This document shows, in pieces, positions 51,213 through 59,896 of a stretch of DNA of 64,000 bases. The notes beneath the pieces were generated by a model. The model ran no database searches, was not told where the DNA came from, and saw only the letters and a list, made by a program, of their open reading frames with translations. The translations under genes were made by a program, and so were the position numbers. The DNA lies in the NCBI RefSeq assembly GCF_964063325.1, contig NZ_OZ061315.1, positions 3,844,001 to 3,908,000 of the forward strand, written 5' to 3'. Numbering within the stretch: position 1 is the first letter of the stretch; each line of letters begins with the position of its first letter. The DNA is from Hafnia alvei. Lineage in GTDB: Bacteria; Pseudomonadota; Gammaproteobacteria; Enterobacterales; Enterobacteriaceae.

Positions 51213-52962
51213 CTGAACCCTCTTTTTTATTGTTCACTAATTCGTTTTTATCACCCGTGGGCAACGCATCCGGCTCAACGTTCATGGTGCGCAGAACGCC
51301 GCCCATGATAGCGCCAAAGATCGGAGCAGATACCGCACCACCGTAATACTTCCCTGCCTGCGGATCGTTAATCACCACAACCAGAGCAAATCGAGGATTA
51401 CTTGCTGGCGCAACGCCAGCGGTATAAGCAATGTATTTGTCTACATAGCGGCCATCTGGACCGACTTTTTTCGCGGTCCCTGTTTTAATCGCGATGCGAT
51501 AGCCTTTAATTGCTGCTTTAGTTCCCCCACCCCCCGGCAGTGCAACGCTTTCCATCATGTGCACAACCGTACGAACGATGGGCTCAGGGAATACGCGTTC
51601 GCCCGGAACCGGTGGATCGACTTTGGTAATCGACAGCGGGCGATAAATCCCGAGGCTGCCAATCGTTGCATAGACACGCGCTAGCTGTAACGGCGTTACC
51701 ATTAGCCCATATCCGAAAGAAAAGGTGGCCCTCTCTATGTCAGACCACCGTTGTTTTTTTGGGTACATGCCACTGCTTTCTCCGACCAGCCCCAAATTGG
51801 TCGCCTTACCCAATCCAAAGTGCGAGTAAGTTTCTACCAGCGCAGAGGACGGCATCGCTAACGCCAGCTTTGATACACCGACGTTACTCGACTTCTGTAG
51901 AATCCCCGTAATGGAGAGTTCTGAGTAACGGGCAACGTCTTTAATCTGATGCCCGTTAACAAAATAAGGGAGCGTATTCAGTACGCTATTCTCTTTCACC
52001 ACGTTGTGCTGTAACGCGGTCATTACCACCATCGGCTTCACCGTGGAACCCGGTTCAAAGATGTCGGTGATCGCGCGGTTACGCATGGTTTCTTTTGGCG
52101 TATTGGTTAAGTTATTTGGGTTATACGAAGGGCTATTGGCCATCGCCAGCACTTCACCGGTATTTACGTCAACCAGCACAGCAGTACCGGATTCTGCTTT
52201 GTTAAACGCCACCGCGTTATTCAGCTCACGATAAACCAGCGCCTGTAGACGTTCATCGATGCTAAGCGCCAAGTTATGTGCGGCTTGGCTATCCACCGAG
52301 GAAATATCTTCAATCACGCGGCCGAAACGGTCTTTACGGACGGTACGTTCACCCGGCTGACCGGTTAGCCAGCGGTCAAAGCTTTTTTCAACGCCTTCGA
52401 TTCCCTGACCATCAATGTTAGTAACACCGATGATGTGAGCGGTTACTTGCCCTGCAGGATAATAACGGCGGGATTCTTGCTTGAGGAAAATACCCGGCAG
52501 CTTCAGCTTATGGATGTAATCAGCCATCGCCGGATTCACCTGACGAGCGAGGTAGACAAATCGCCCTTTAGGGTTGGCATTGATACGCGCAGCCATTTTA
52601 TCCAGCGGCATTTCTAACGCATCGGCCAGCGCCTTCCAACGTGAATCCAGCGTTATACCACCGCGTTCGTTCACTTCTTTCGGGTCGGCCCAAATCGCAT
52701 TAACGGGCACGCTCACGGCCAACGGTCGGCCAGCACGGTCGCTAATCATCCCACGCGAAGTCAGAATAGGCTGTGTACGCAAAGAACGCGCATCGCCTTC
52801 ACGCACTAAGCGGTCGGGATTAATCACCTGTAAATAGGCCACGCGGCCTAACAAACCCATCAAGGCAATAAATATGCACCCACAGAGCAACGCAAAACGC
52901 CAGCTGACAAAGCTGGCCTGATCTTCCTGACGCTTTAACTTTCCGGGTCGCACTGCTTTCAT
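51199..52962 (-). CDS. ftsI: Septal transpeptidase FtsI (PBP3)
   Basis: Class B penicillin-binding protein making septal cross-links. 587 residues. N-terminal TM about 22-42, dimerisation/pedestal domain, then the transpeptidase domain with catalytic Ser306 in STVK (306-309), SSN motif in KSSNVGVS and KTGT in AIKTGTAKKVG. It is the usual target of aztreonam and cephalexin. The stop overlaps murE; ftsL is 51 bases upstream. Confidence 0.98.
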   Translation of the reverse strand: MKAVRPGKLKRQEDQASFVSWRFALLCGCIFIALMGLLGRVAYLQVINPDRLVREGDARSLRTQPILTSRGMISDRAGRPLAVSVPVNAIWADPKEVNERGGITLDSRWKALADALEMPLDKMAARINANPKGRFVYLARQVNPAMADYIHKLKLPGIFLKQESRRYYPAGQVTAHIIGVTNIDGQGIEGVEKSFDRWLTGQPGERTVRKDRFGRVIEDISSVDSQAAHNLALSIDERLQALVYRELNNAVAFNKAESGTAVLVDVNTGEVLAMANSPSYNPNNLTNTPKETMRNRAITDIFEPGSTVKPMVVMTALQHNVVKENSVLNTLPYFVNGHQIKDVARYSELSITGILQKSSNVGVSKLALAMPSSALVETYSHFGLGKATNLGLVGESSGMYPKKQRWSDIERATFSFGYGLMVTPLQLARVYATIGSLGIYRPLSITKVDPPVPGERVFPEPIVRTVVHMMESVALPGGGGTKAAIKGYRIAIKTGTAKKVGPDGRYVDKYIAYTAGVAPASNPRFALVVVINDPQAGKYYGGAVSAPIFGAIMGGVLRTMNVEPDALPTGDKNELVNNKKEGSGGRS

Positions 52963-53013
52963 TGATTACACATTTACCTACGTCGAAGGTGGTTTGTTGA
53001 AAACACTGTTAAC

Positions 53014-53334
53014 TCATTGCTTAACAACGATGTTTTCTTGAGATGGATCTACGTGCTGCATCTGCAACTTCTCTGTGGCGATACGCTCGACACGGCTGTG
53101 ATCGCCCAACGCATTCTCTTCCAAGATCAGGTTGCGCCACTCAATATCCAGAGCATCGCGTTCAAGCACCAGTTGCTCACGCTGTGCGGTCAGCAAGCGC
53201 GTTTTGTGCGTGGTCGTCACCACAAACACTGCAGATACCAAAACACCGATAAATAAGATCAGAGGCAGTTTACCGTGGCGGAGAATATCTCCGCCGATAA
53301 CGGCAACTAGCGTATGGCGCTCATTGCCAATCAT
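53014..53334 (-). CDS. ftsL: Cell division protein FtsL
   Basis: Small bitopic divisome protein, partner of FtsB and FtsQ. 106 residues: short cytosolic N-terminus, TM about 20-40 (LPLILFIGVLVSAVFVVTTT), then a periplasmic leucine-zipper-like coiled coil (REQLVLERDALDIEWRNLILEENALG). It begins about 15 residues later than E. coli FtsL (which has MISRVTEALSKVKG before); no upstream start is visible in frame with better support because rsmH is overlapped by four bases. Confidence 0.95.
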   Translation of the reverse strand: MIGNERHTLVAVIGGDILRHGKLPLILFIGVLVSAVFVVTTTHKTRLLTAQREQLVLERDALDIEWRNLILEENALGDHSRVERIATEKLQMQHVDPSQENIVVKQ

Positions 53335-54275
53335 TCTGTCGTCCTTTCGGCAAAGCGCAGCACCGAGCTACGAGCACGTGGGTTAACGTTAACTTCCTCA
53401 CCGCTCGGTTTCATTTTGCCCAATGCCTTCAGCTTACGTCCGCCCTGACTGCGCAGCTGCGCCTCTGTCAAAGGAATACCCGCAGGGACCTGTGGTCCAC
53501 GGCTATGGTGACGAATAAACTGTTTTACAATACGGTCTTCCAGCGAGTGGAAACTGATAATCGACAGGCGACCTTCTGGGGCCAGAATCTCCAGCGCGCC
53601 GTTCAGTGCACGTTCGATCTCCTCCAGTTCGCTGTTGATATAAATACGAATCGCTTGGAAGCTGCGCGTTGCCGGATGCTTGTGTTTTTCACGGAATGGG
53701 CTGGCGTTTGCAATCAGCGTTGCCAGCTCATGTGTGCGGGTCATTGGCTCTAGGCGATTACGCTCCACGATGGCGCGCGCAATACGCTTGGCAAAACGCT
53801 CTTCGCCAAACGTCTTCAGCACCCAAGCAATATCCTCTTCTTGTGCTTTCATCAGCCATTCAGCCGCGGACAAACCACGCGTTGGGTCCATACGCATGTC
53901 CAACGGTCCATCTCGCATGAAAGAGAAGCCGCGTTCGGCGTCATCGAGCTGTGGAGAGGAAACGCCCAAATCGAGAAGAACGCCGTTGATTTGGCCTTCT
54001 AGGCCGAGTTCACGTACATAGTTCGCCATATCGGAAAACGGGCCATGAACGATAGAGAAACGTGGATCGGTGATTTCTGCTGCGGCGGCAATAGCCTGCG
54101 GGTCACGATCGATAGCCACTAAGCGTCCTTCTGGCCCAAGCTGGGACAAAATAAGACGTGAATGACCACCGCGACCAAAAGTGCCATCAATGTAAATGCC
54201 GTTACTGCGCAGATTGAGGCCATTAACAGCCTCATCCAGCAACACGGTCTTGTGTTGGTAATTTTCTTCTGACAT
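53331..54275 (-). CDS. rsmH: 16S rRNA m4C1402 methyltransferase RsmH (MraW)
   Basis: SAM-dependent N4-methylation of C1402 in 16S rRNA. 314 residues. SAM motif GTFGRGGHSRLIL, VAIDRDPQAI, and FSFMRDGPLDMRMDPTRGLSAAEWL are conserved; RLSIISFHSLEDRIVKQFIR is near the C-terminus. It begins two bases after mraZ and overlaps ftsL by four. Confidence 0.98.
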   Translation of the reverse strand: MSEENYQHKTVLLDEAVNGLNLRSNGIYIDGTFGRGGHSRLILSQLGPEGRLVAIDRDPQAIAAAAEITDPRFSIVHGPFSDMANYVRELGLEGQINGVLLDLGVSSPQLDDAERGFSFMRDGPLDMRMDPTRGLSAAEWLMKAQEEDIAWVLKTFGEERFAKRIARAIVERNRLEPMTRTHELATLIANASPFREKHKHPATRSFQAIRIYINSELEEIERALNGALEILAPEGRLSIISFHSLEDRIVKQFIRHHSRGPQVPAGIPLTEAQLRSQGGRKLKALGKMKPSGEEVNVNPRARSSVLRFAERTTE

Positions 54276-54277
54276 GA

Positions 54278-54736
54278 CTATAACGACAAATCCTGTAGCC
54301 GCTCGGATAAAGGCTCCGTTGCGGTCTGTTGTGCGTCAATATCTTCCTTGACCTGTTGATACCAGTTTTCTTCATCCCACAGTTCAAACTTATTGAACTG
54401 CCCAACTAGCATCACTTGTTTTGTAAGCCCAGCATGCTGACGCAACGTACTTGCAATCAACAATCGACCGGCGCTATCCATCTGGCATTCGCTGGCATGA
54501 CCTAGCAGCAGACGCTGAATGCGACGCTCGACAGGATTCATACTCGAAAGACGCGATAGTTTTTGTTCAATCACTTCCCACTGCGGAAGGGTATAAAGCA
54601 ACAGGCATGGCTGGTGGAGATCGATGGTGCAAACCATTTGACCTTGCGATTCCTCAAGCAGTAATTCGCGATAGCGCATTGGAACCGCTAAGCGTCCTTT
54701 ACCGTCAAGGTTGATGGTTGTTGCGCCACGAAACAT
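54278..54736 (-). CDS. mraZ: Transcriptional regulator MraZ
   Basis: AbrB-fold ring-forming DNA-binding protein that represses the dcw operon. 152 residues, two SpoVT-AbrB repeats, each with the DxxGRL motif (DGKGRLAVP and DSAGRLLIA). I start at ATG 54736 (MFRGATTINLDGKGRL), as in E. coli, rather than the TTG six bases upstream. First gene of the division cluster; direct TGG-type repeats that it should bind lie 29-53 bases upstream. Confidence 0.97.
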   Translation of the reverse strand: MFRGATTINLDGKGRLAVPMRYRELLLEESQGQMVCTIDLHQPCLLLYTLPQWEVIEQKLSRLSSMNPVERRIQRLLLGHASECQMDSAGRLLIASTLRQHAGLTKQVMLVGQFNKFELWDEENWYQQVKEDIDAQQTATEPLSERLQDLSL

Positions 54737-54764
54737 ACCCAAATTACCCCTCGTTGCCCCATCT

Positions 54765-54789
54765 CACCACTTTACACCACAAATTCCCA
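54765..54789 (-). promoter_or_regulatory. MraZ-binding direct repeats
   Basis: On the minus strand TGGGA, TGGTG and TGGTG recur at exact 10-base spacing (TGGGAATTTG, TGGTGTAAAG, TGGTG), with weaker GGG units continuing on the same phase. MraZ recognises TGGGN repeats with five-base spacers. Two of the three units here read TGGTG. Confidence 0.75.
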
Positions 54790-54797
54790 CATAAGGA

Positions 54798-54827
54798 AGT
54801 TTACGGAGGGTAGGAAAACCTTGTCAA
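54798..54827 (-). promoter_or_regulatory. mra promoter (Pmra) of the dcw cluster
   Basis: On the minus strand TTGACA, an 18-base spacer and TAAACT, at the position of and nearly identical to E. coli Pmra. It lies just upstream of the MraZ repeats and drives mraZ to at least ftsW. Confidence 0.85.
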
Positions 54828-55615
54828 GCCAGAGCGGATGCGGTTTGGGATTATTTTTGCCTGAAGTGAAATTAAAACCAATCACTACGAAAACTCTGAA
54901 AGAGAAATAATAAAATTAACATCATGATAAATTAAGGGAAATTCTTGGAAGGGAGTGTTACTAACGAGAAACACAAAACTTTTACCAAAAATTAAAATTT
55001 AACCAGACTTTGCAATATAGCTCTCATTTTGAACATGTCTTGTATAATTTACATACGCTTTACAGTAGTAAATAGAAAGCTAATTTGCCGCAAGCTAATC
55101 GCAGTCTGGAAATTAAAAACACCTTTAAAAATCAATAAAATAACTTAATTACTATTCAACATAATTTTTCTGACAACTATTTTATCTCACTTTATCCCGA
55201 GATAATAATCGGTTTGAGGATTAATTATCTAACTACCTTTTTTCAAAAGTAATTGAGTAATTCCCTCTCACAATTTTTTCTACCTCAGATAGTTCTCAAA
55301 TATTCATTTTTATTTTATTCAGACCATTATTAGAACAGCATAAATGACCCGATTTCTTACCCTGTACGATTTTCACCCAACAAATTGAATAAAAACATAA
55401 AAATTAACGCCATGGTGAGAAATCATGCGTTTTGCCTACCCTTGCCATTTGCGCAGCCTTTTGTAGCAAATCCATCTTTAAATAAAAATTTTTCACTAGT
55501 TAAAAAACACGCACCAAACATGTATGCTACTTGTATAAAAATAAGTAGCTCATATAACCATTATGATCACATAAACCAAGCGTTAATGACTAGTTTCAAT
55601 ATGGAGTTAGCCGTT
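54828..55615. other. AT-rich region between Pmra and alaE
   Basis: Nearly 800 very AT-rich bases between the divergent mraZ and alaE genes. I see no gene, RNA or repeat that I can support. An in-frame open stretch (55385-55615) leads into alaE but has no ribosome-binding site and no similarity that I recognise. Confidence 0.5.
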
Positions 55616-56083
55616 ATGTTTTCATCCGATTCTCGTGCTCGCAGCGCCGCCGCCGATATTTTTGCACTGGTGGTTTATTCCTTCATCGTCGGTATGGTGA
55701 TTGAAGTTTTTCTATCAGGAATGAGCTTTAGCCAATCACTGTCATCTCGCCTGCTTTCCATTCCGGTCAATATTCTTATTGCCTGGCCCTATGGAATATA
55801 TCGTGATTGGTTTATTCGTCAGTCACAGCGTTATAGCCCAACAGGAGCTGCAAAAATCGTGGCTGACCTAGTTGCCTATGTCTCTTTTCAGTCGCCGGTA
55901 TATGCCATTATTTTGTGGTCTGTGGGTGCCGACGGCGCGCAAATTATCGCGGCGGTCACCAGCAACGCCGTGGTATCTATGGCAATGGGTGTCGCCTACG
56001 GCTATTTTTTAGATTATTGCCGCAGGCTGTTTAAAGTGTCTGCCCATGCTAATAAAGTTCAGGTCAATAAAGTTCAGGCGTAA
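55616..56083 (+). CDS. alaE: L-alanine exporter AlaE
   Basis: Inner-membrane exporter that lowers toxic intracellular L-alanine, known from E. coli (formerly ygaW). 155 residues, four hydrophobic segments. It matches E. coli AlaE along the length: IEVFLSGMSFSQS, IPVNILIAWPYGIYRDWF, YVSFQSPVYA and SMAMGVAYGYFLDYCRRLFKVS. ATG 55616 has TGGAG nine bases upstream. In E. coli the gene is elsewhere on the chromosome; here it stands between the dcw cluster and cra, convergent with cra. In E. coli it is Lrp- and alanine-induced. Confidence 0.93.
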   Translation: MFSSDSRARSAAADIFALVVYSFIVGMVIEVFLSGMSFSQSLSSRLLSIPVNILIAWPYGIYRDWFIRQSQRYSPTGAAKIVADLVAYVSFQSPVYAIILWSVGADGAQIIAAVTSNAVVSMAMGVAYGYFLDYCRRLFKVSAHANKVQVNKVQA

Positions 56084-56108
56084 AAAAAACGCCGGTTTAG
56101 CACCGGCG
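56082..56108 (-). terminator. Terminator of cra (convergent with alaE)
   Basis: Stem CGCCGGT / ACCGGCG with loop TTAGC. On the minus strand eight T follow the stem. The same hairpin ends alaE transcription less well. Confidence 0.85.
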
Positions 56109-56145
56109 CCTTCTCACTTCATCGTTTTACTTAATTCTTTCGGCA

Positions 56146-57150
56146 TTACATTCGGTTAAGACGGCCACGTTTGAGCAGTACACGGCGCATTCGGCTTAAA
56201 CCCGCTTTCGGCTTCTTCGGTTCATCCAAACTCGCTAACACTAATTCCAGTACGCGTTCGGCGATATCACGATGGCGCTGTCCCACCGACAAAACGGGGC
56301 AATCGAGGAAATCCAGTAGTTCATTGTCACCAAAGGTGGCGATCGCAAGGTCGGTTGGCAAATGACCATGATGCTTCAACGTGACATCCAGCACCCCCTG
56401 CAGAAGCGGGAATGACGTAGTGAACAAAGCCTGCGGCATTTCATTATCTTTCAGCCAATTAGAGAACGCCACGCCTGCAGCATCACGTTCGTAGCTATTG
56501 GTGTAAAGATATTGCACTTCACGCGGATCGTCACGCCATGCGTCTCGAAATCCCTGCTCGCGTAAAAAGCTCACCGACAGCTCAGGCAAAGCCCCGAGAT
56601 ACAGAACCGATTTAGCTGGGAATTTGCGTAATTCTTCCGCCAACATCTCAGAATCCTCACGATCGGCTCCCACAACGCTAATAAAGTTTTCAGGATCTAA
56701 CGCGCGATCCAGCGCAATGATCGGCAAAGGATCGTTGACCCAGCGCTGATAGAACGGGTGTTCCGGCGGCAGCGCGGTTGAAACAATAATGGCATCAACC
56801 TGACGCTGTAATAGGTGCTCGATACACCGCATTTCATTGTCTGGCTGATCTTCTGAACAGGCGATCAACAGCTGATAGCCTCTTTGACGTGCCTGACGCT
56901 CCAAATAGTTTGCAATGCGGGTGTAGCTGGTATTTTCCAAATCAGGAATGACCAGCCCAATAGAACGGGTGCGGCCAGCACGTAAACCTGCAGCCACGGC
57001 GTTTGGATGATAGTTATGCTCACGTACCACAGCCATCACTTTTTCAACCGTTTTATCACTCACACGGTACTGTTTGGCCTTACCGTTAATGACATAACTG
57101 GCCGTCGTCCGCGAAACTCCAGCAAGACGCGCGATTTCATCCAACTTCAC
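56146..57150 (-). CDS. cra: Catabolite repressor-activator Cra (FruR)
   Basis: LacI-family regulator of glycolysis and gluconeogenesis that responds to fructose-1-phosphate. 334 residues, as in E. coli. N-terminal helix-turn-helix MKLDEIARLAGVSRTTASYVINGKAKQYRVS followed by the periplasmic-binding-like effector domain (LVIPDLENTSYTRIANYLE, IALDRALDPENFISVVGADREDS). Convergent with alaE; ilvH lies upstream in the same direction. Confidence 0.98.
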   Translation of the reverse strand: MKLDEIARLAGVSRTTASYVINGKAKQYRVSDKTVEKVMAVVREHNYHPNAVAAGLRAGRTRSIGLVIPDLENTSYTRIANYLERQARQRGYQLLIACSEDQPDNEMRCIEHLLQRQVDAIIVSTALPPEHPFYQRWVNDPLPIIALDRALDPENFISVVGADREDSEMLAEELRKFPAKSVLYLGALPELSVSFLREQGFRDAWRDDPREVQYLYTNSYERDAAGVAFSNWLKDNEMPQALFTTSFPLLQGVLDVTLKHHGHLPTDLAIATFGDNELLDFLDCPVLSVGQRHRDIAERVLELVLASLDEPKKPKAGLSRMRRVLLKRGRLNRM

Positions 57151-57278
57151 GTTATCCCCTTACGCATCAAATTAATTAAGAAGACCGAATGGCCATCGAT
57201 ACAAATGATCTAACCGCATAAAGAAGAAAGGAGCAACCGCTTTTGCTGAATGGCATCAGCAAATAAGAAAAAGTAAGA

Positions 57279-57299
57279 GGCCCAGCACAAAGCTGAGCC
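57279..57299 (-). terminator. Terminator of ilvIH
   Basis: Stem GGCTCAGC / GCTGGGCC on the minus strand (one G-U pair) with a five-base loop, followed by TCTTACTTTTTCTT. It ends 37 bases beyond the ilvH stop. Confidence 0.75.
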
Positions 57300-57335
57300 C
57301 CTAAATAGCACTATTACGCAGAAAATTGACCTGTG

Positions 57336-57827
57336 TTAACGCATTATTTTGTCACCACGAGATACCCCAACCACGCCTGAACGAGCGACTTCAACAATTT
57401 CAGCAACCTCTCGCACGGCACTTAGGAAGGCATCGAGCTTATCGCTGGTGCCAGCTAGCTGAACTGTGTAAAGCGCCGCAGTGACATCCACAATCTGTCC
57501 GCGGAAAATATCGGTGCTACGCTTCACTTCTTCACGTCCGTAGCCCGTTGCCTGTAGCTTCACTAACATGATTTCACGCTCAACGTGCGAACCCTGCACC
57601 AACTCACTCACGCGCAGCACATCGACCAGTTTGTGGAGCTGTTTTTCAATTTGCTCAAGCACTTTCGCATCGCCGACGGTTTGGATCGTCATGCGCGAAA
57701 GCGTGGGATCGTCCGTAGGGGCTACGGTCAAACTTTCAATGTTATAGCCACGCTGAGAGAACAGGCCGACCACGCGGGACAGTGCGCCTGATTCGTTTTC
57801 CAGTAATACAGATAAAATCCGGCGCAT
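57336..57827 (-). CDS. ilvH: Acetolactate synthase III small (regulatory) subunit
   Basis: Valine-sensing regulatory subunit of AHAS III. 163 residues from ATG 57827 (MRRILSVLLENESGALSRV), two bases after the ilvI stop. N-terminal ACT domain (about 2-75) binds valine: GLFSQRGYNIESLTVAPT is the feedback loop. The C-terminal domain is of the ilvN/ilvH type. An upstream in-frame start lies inside ilvI. Confidence 0.98.
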   Translation of the reverse strand: MRRILSVLLENESGALSRVVGLFSQRGYNIESLTVAPTDDPTLSRMTIQTVGDAKVLEQIEKQLHKLVDVLRVSELVQGSHVEREIMLVKLQATGYGREEVKRSTDIFRGQIVDVTAALYTVQLAGTSDKLDAFLSAVREVAEIVEVARSGVVGVSRGDKIMR

Positions 57828-57829
57828 TA

Positions 57830-59548
57830 TTAAGTCCTCTCCGTTTTGCTTAACCACATTTCGTCCATTGATCCACCGCGAATTTGCATTGGATAAACGT
57901 GCTCAGTTTCATCAATGGTCACGTCGACAAATACTAAACGATTCTTCACCGCCAGCGCCTGCTCCAGCTTGCTTTCCAGTTCATCAGGCGTGCGGATAGC
58001 GATCCCAACGTGCCCGTAAGCCTCAGCCAGCTTCACAAAATCCGGTAATGATTCCATGTAAGACTGTGAATGACGCCCGGCATAAATCATGTCTTGCCAC
58101 TGCTTAACCATGCCAAGGAAGCGGTTGTTAAGATTCACCACCACAACTGGCAAATCATATTGCAGCGCCGTTGACAGCTCTTGGATGTTCATCTGGATAC
58201 TGCCGTCGCCGGTGACACAAATTACAGTTTCTTCCGGCAAGGCTAATTTGATCCCCAGCGCAGCCGGTAGGCCAAAGCCCATGGTGCCTAGGCCTCCCGA
58301 ATTCACCCAGCGGCGCGGTTTATCAAAACCGTAGTACAAGGCGGCAAACATCTGGTGCTGACCCACATCCGAAGCAACGTAAGCTTCACCTTTGGTTAAT
58401 CGGTGGAGAGTTTCAATAACCTGCTGCGGTTTAATGCGGCCGCTGGTCGTGTCATAGCTCAGGCATTTACGGGCACGCCATTGAGCAATGTTTTGCCACC
58501 AATCACGCAGGCCATCGAAATCTTGCTTGGCTTCTTTCTGCCCTAGCAGCTCCAAGAAAGTCGCCAACGCCTCTTTGGCATCACCCACAATCGGAATATC
58601 AGCATCAACGGTTTTGGAGATCGAGGTAGGATCGATATCGATATGTAGCACTGTCGCATTAGGACAGTATTTTGCCAGATTATTAGTGGTACGATCGTCG
58701 AAACGCACACCGACGGCAAAAATAACGTCAGCGTTGTGCATCGCCATATTAGCTTCGTAAGTGCCATGCATACCCAGCATGCCGAGGCTTTGAGCATGAG
58801 ATGCAGGGAAGCCACCTAAGCCCATCAGTGAAGTTGTCACTGGAATATTCAAGCGTTCGGCTAACTGGCGCAGTTCCTCATGACAGCCTGAGCTAATCAC
58901 GCCGCCACCGGCATAAATAATCGGCTGTTTCGCCGCCAGCAACGTTTGTAGCGCGCGCTTAATCTGGCCACGATGCCCTTGCAACGTCGGGCTGTACGAG
59001 CGCATTTTGACATTTTCAGGATACGAATACGGCAGTTTGATCGCCGGATTCATGATGTCTTTGGGCAAATCAACCACGACCGGGCCCGGACGCCCTGTCG
59101 AGGCCAAATAGAAGGCTTTTTTGATAATGGTTGGAATATCTTCAGTGTGCTTCACTAAAAAACTGTGCTTCACCACCGGGCGTGAAATCCCGACCATGTC
59201 ACACTCCTGAAAGGCATCATTACCAATCAGAGACGTGGCGACTTGTCCGGAAATAACGACCATCGGAACCGAGTCCATATAAGCGGTCGCAATACCGGTG
59301 ATAGCATTTGTTGCCCCAGGACCTGAAGTCACCAACACCACGCCCACTTCTCCGGTCGCACGCGCAAATCCGTCGGCCATGTGCACTGCGCCCTGTTCGT
59401 GGCGCACGAGGACGTGTTCAATTCCTCCAACAGTGTGCAGGGCGTCATAAATATCAAGAACGGCCCCGCCCGGATAACCGAATACATGCTTTACGCCCTG
59501 ATCGATTAGCGATCGAACGACCATCTCGGCTCCTGACAACATCTCCAT
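57830..59548 (-). CDS. ilvI: Acetolactate synthase III large subunit
   Basis: Thiamine-diphosphate enzyme for the first common step of valine, leucine and isoleucine synthesis. 572 residues from ATG 59548 (MEMLSGAEMVVRSL), preceded by GGAGG seven bases upstream; an in-frame open stretch of 49 codons lies before but the family start and ribosome-binding site fix this one. Glu51 in RHEQGAVHMADG is the catalytic glutamate; the ThDP-Mg motif is GDGSIQMNIQELSTALQYDLPVVVVNLNN. In E. coli the operon is Lrp-activated. Confidence 0.98.
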   Translation of the reverse strand: MEMLSGAEMVVRSLIDQGVKHVFGYPGGAVLDIYDALHTVGGIEHVLVRHEQGAVHMADGFARATGEVGVVLVTSGPGATNAITGIATAYMDSVPMVVISGQVATSLIGNDAFQECDMVGISRPVVKHSFLVKHTEDIPTIIKKAFYLASTGRPGPVVVDLPKDIMNPAIKLPYSYPENVKMRSYSPTLQGHRGQIKRALQTLLAAKQPIIYAGGGVISSGCHEELRQLAERLNIPVTTSLMGLGGFPASHAQSLGMLGMHGTYEANMAMHNADVIFAVGVRFDDRTTNNLAKYCPNATVLHIDIDPTSISKTVDADIPIVGDAKEALATFLELLGQKEAKQDFDGLRDWWQNIAQWRARKCLSYDTTSGRIKPQQVIETLHRLTKGEAYVASDVGQHQMFAALYYGFDKPRRWVNSGGLGTMGFGLPAALGIKLALPEETVICVTGDGSIQMNIQELSTALQYDLPVVVVNLNNRFLGMVKQWQDMIYAGRHSQSYMESLPDFVKLAEAYGHVGIAIRTPDELESKLEQALAVKNRLVFVDVTIDETEHVYPMQIRGGSMDEMWLSKTERT

Positions 59549-59896
59549 GGGTTTGCCTCCAGGCTGACTTTGCGTAGGTATCATATTCAGGGTGGATCCC
59601 TGTTTTTTTGTGTGTTGTGTTTGATTCATTACCTTAACGTGGGAATAACAAGTGCGCAAACGACAAACCTGTGGGGAAAAGAGAGGAAGTGACAACCTTG
59701 CTGTATTCAGCCATTTTTTAGGGATAAAACGCTGAGAGTTATGGAATTAGCTCCGCGCTTATCGCTGCGCTCAGCCAAATTACAGAACTAAATCATTCTC
59801 TCACGCCAAAATACGTTAGGACCGTTTGAGAAAACAAAACGGCCAGTAAAAATACTGGCCGGTGAGCAAAATCAGTTTACAACGATCAGTTTACAA
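59549..59896. other. ilvIH upstream region
   Basis: About 350 bases between the acyl-CoA ligase stop and ilvI. It contains the ligase terminator (59841-59860) and the ilvIH promoter region; Lrp sites are expected but I cannot locate them by eye. No gene seen. Confidence 0.5.
59841..59860 (-). terminator. Terminator of the acyl-CoA ligase gene
   Basis: Perfect stem GGCCAGTA / TACTGGCC with AAAA loop; on the minus strand the stem is followed by GTTTTGTTTTC. Confidence 0.8.

Noticed and set aside
55385..55615. In-frame 77-codon extension upstream of alaE
   Set aside because: The AlaE family starts at MFS, the ribosome-binding site lies before ATG 55616, and the extension has no signal or domain.
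59549..59695. In-frame 49-codon extension upstream of ilvI, possibly a leader peptide
   Set aside because: It has no cluster of branched-chain amino-acid codons and GGAGG stands correctly before ATG 59548.
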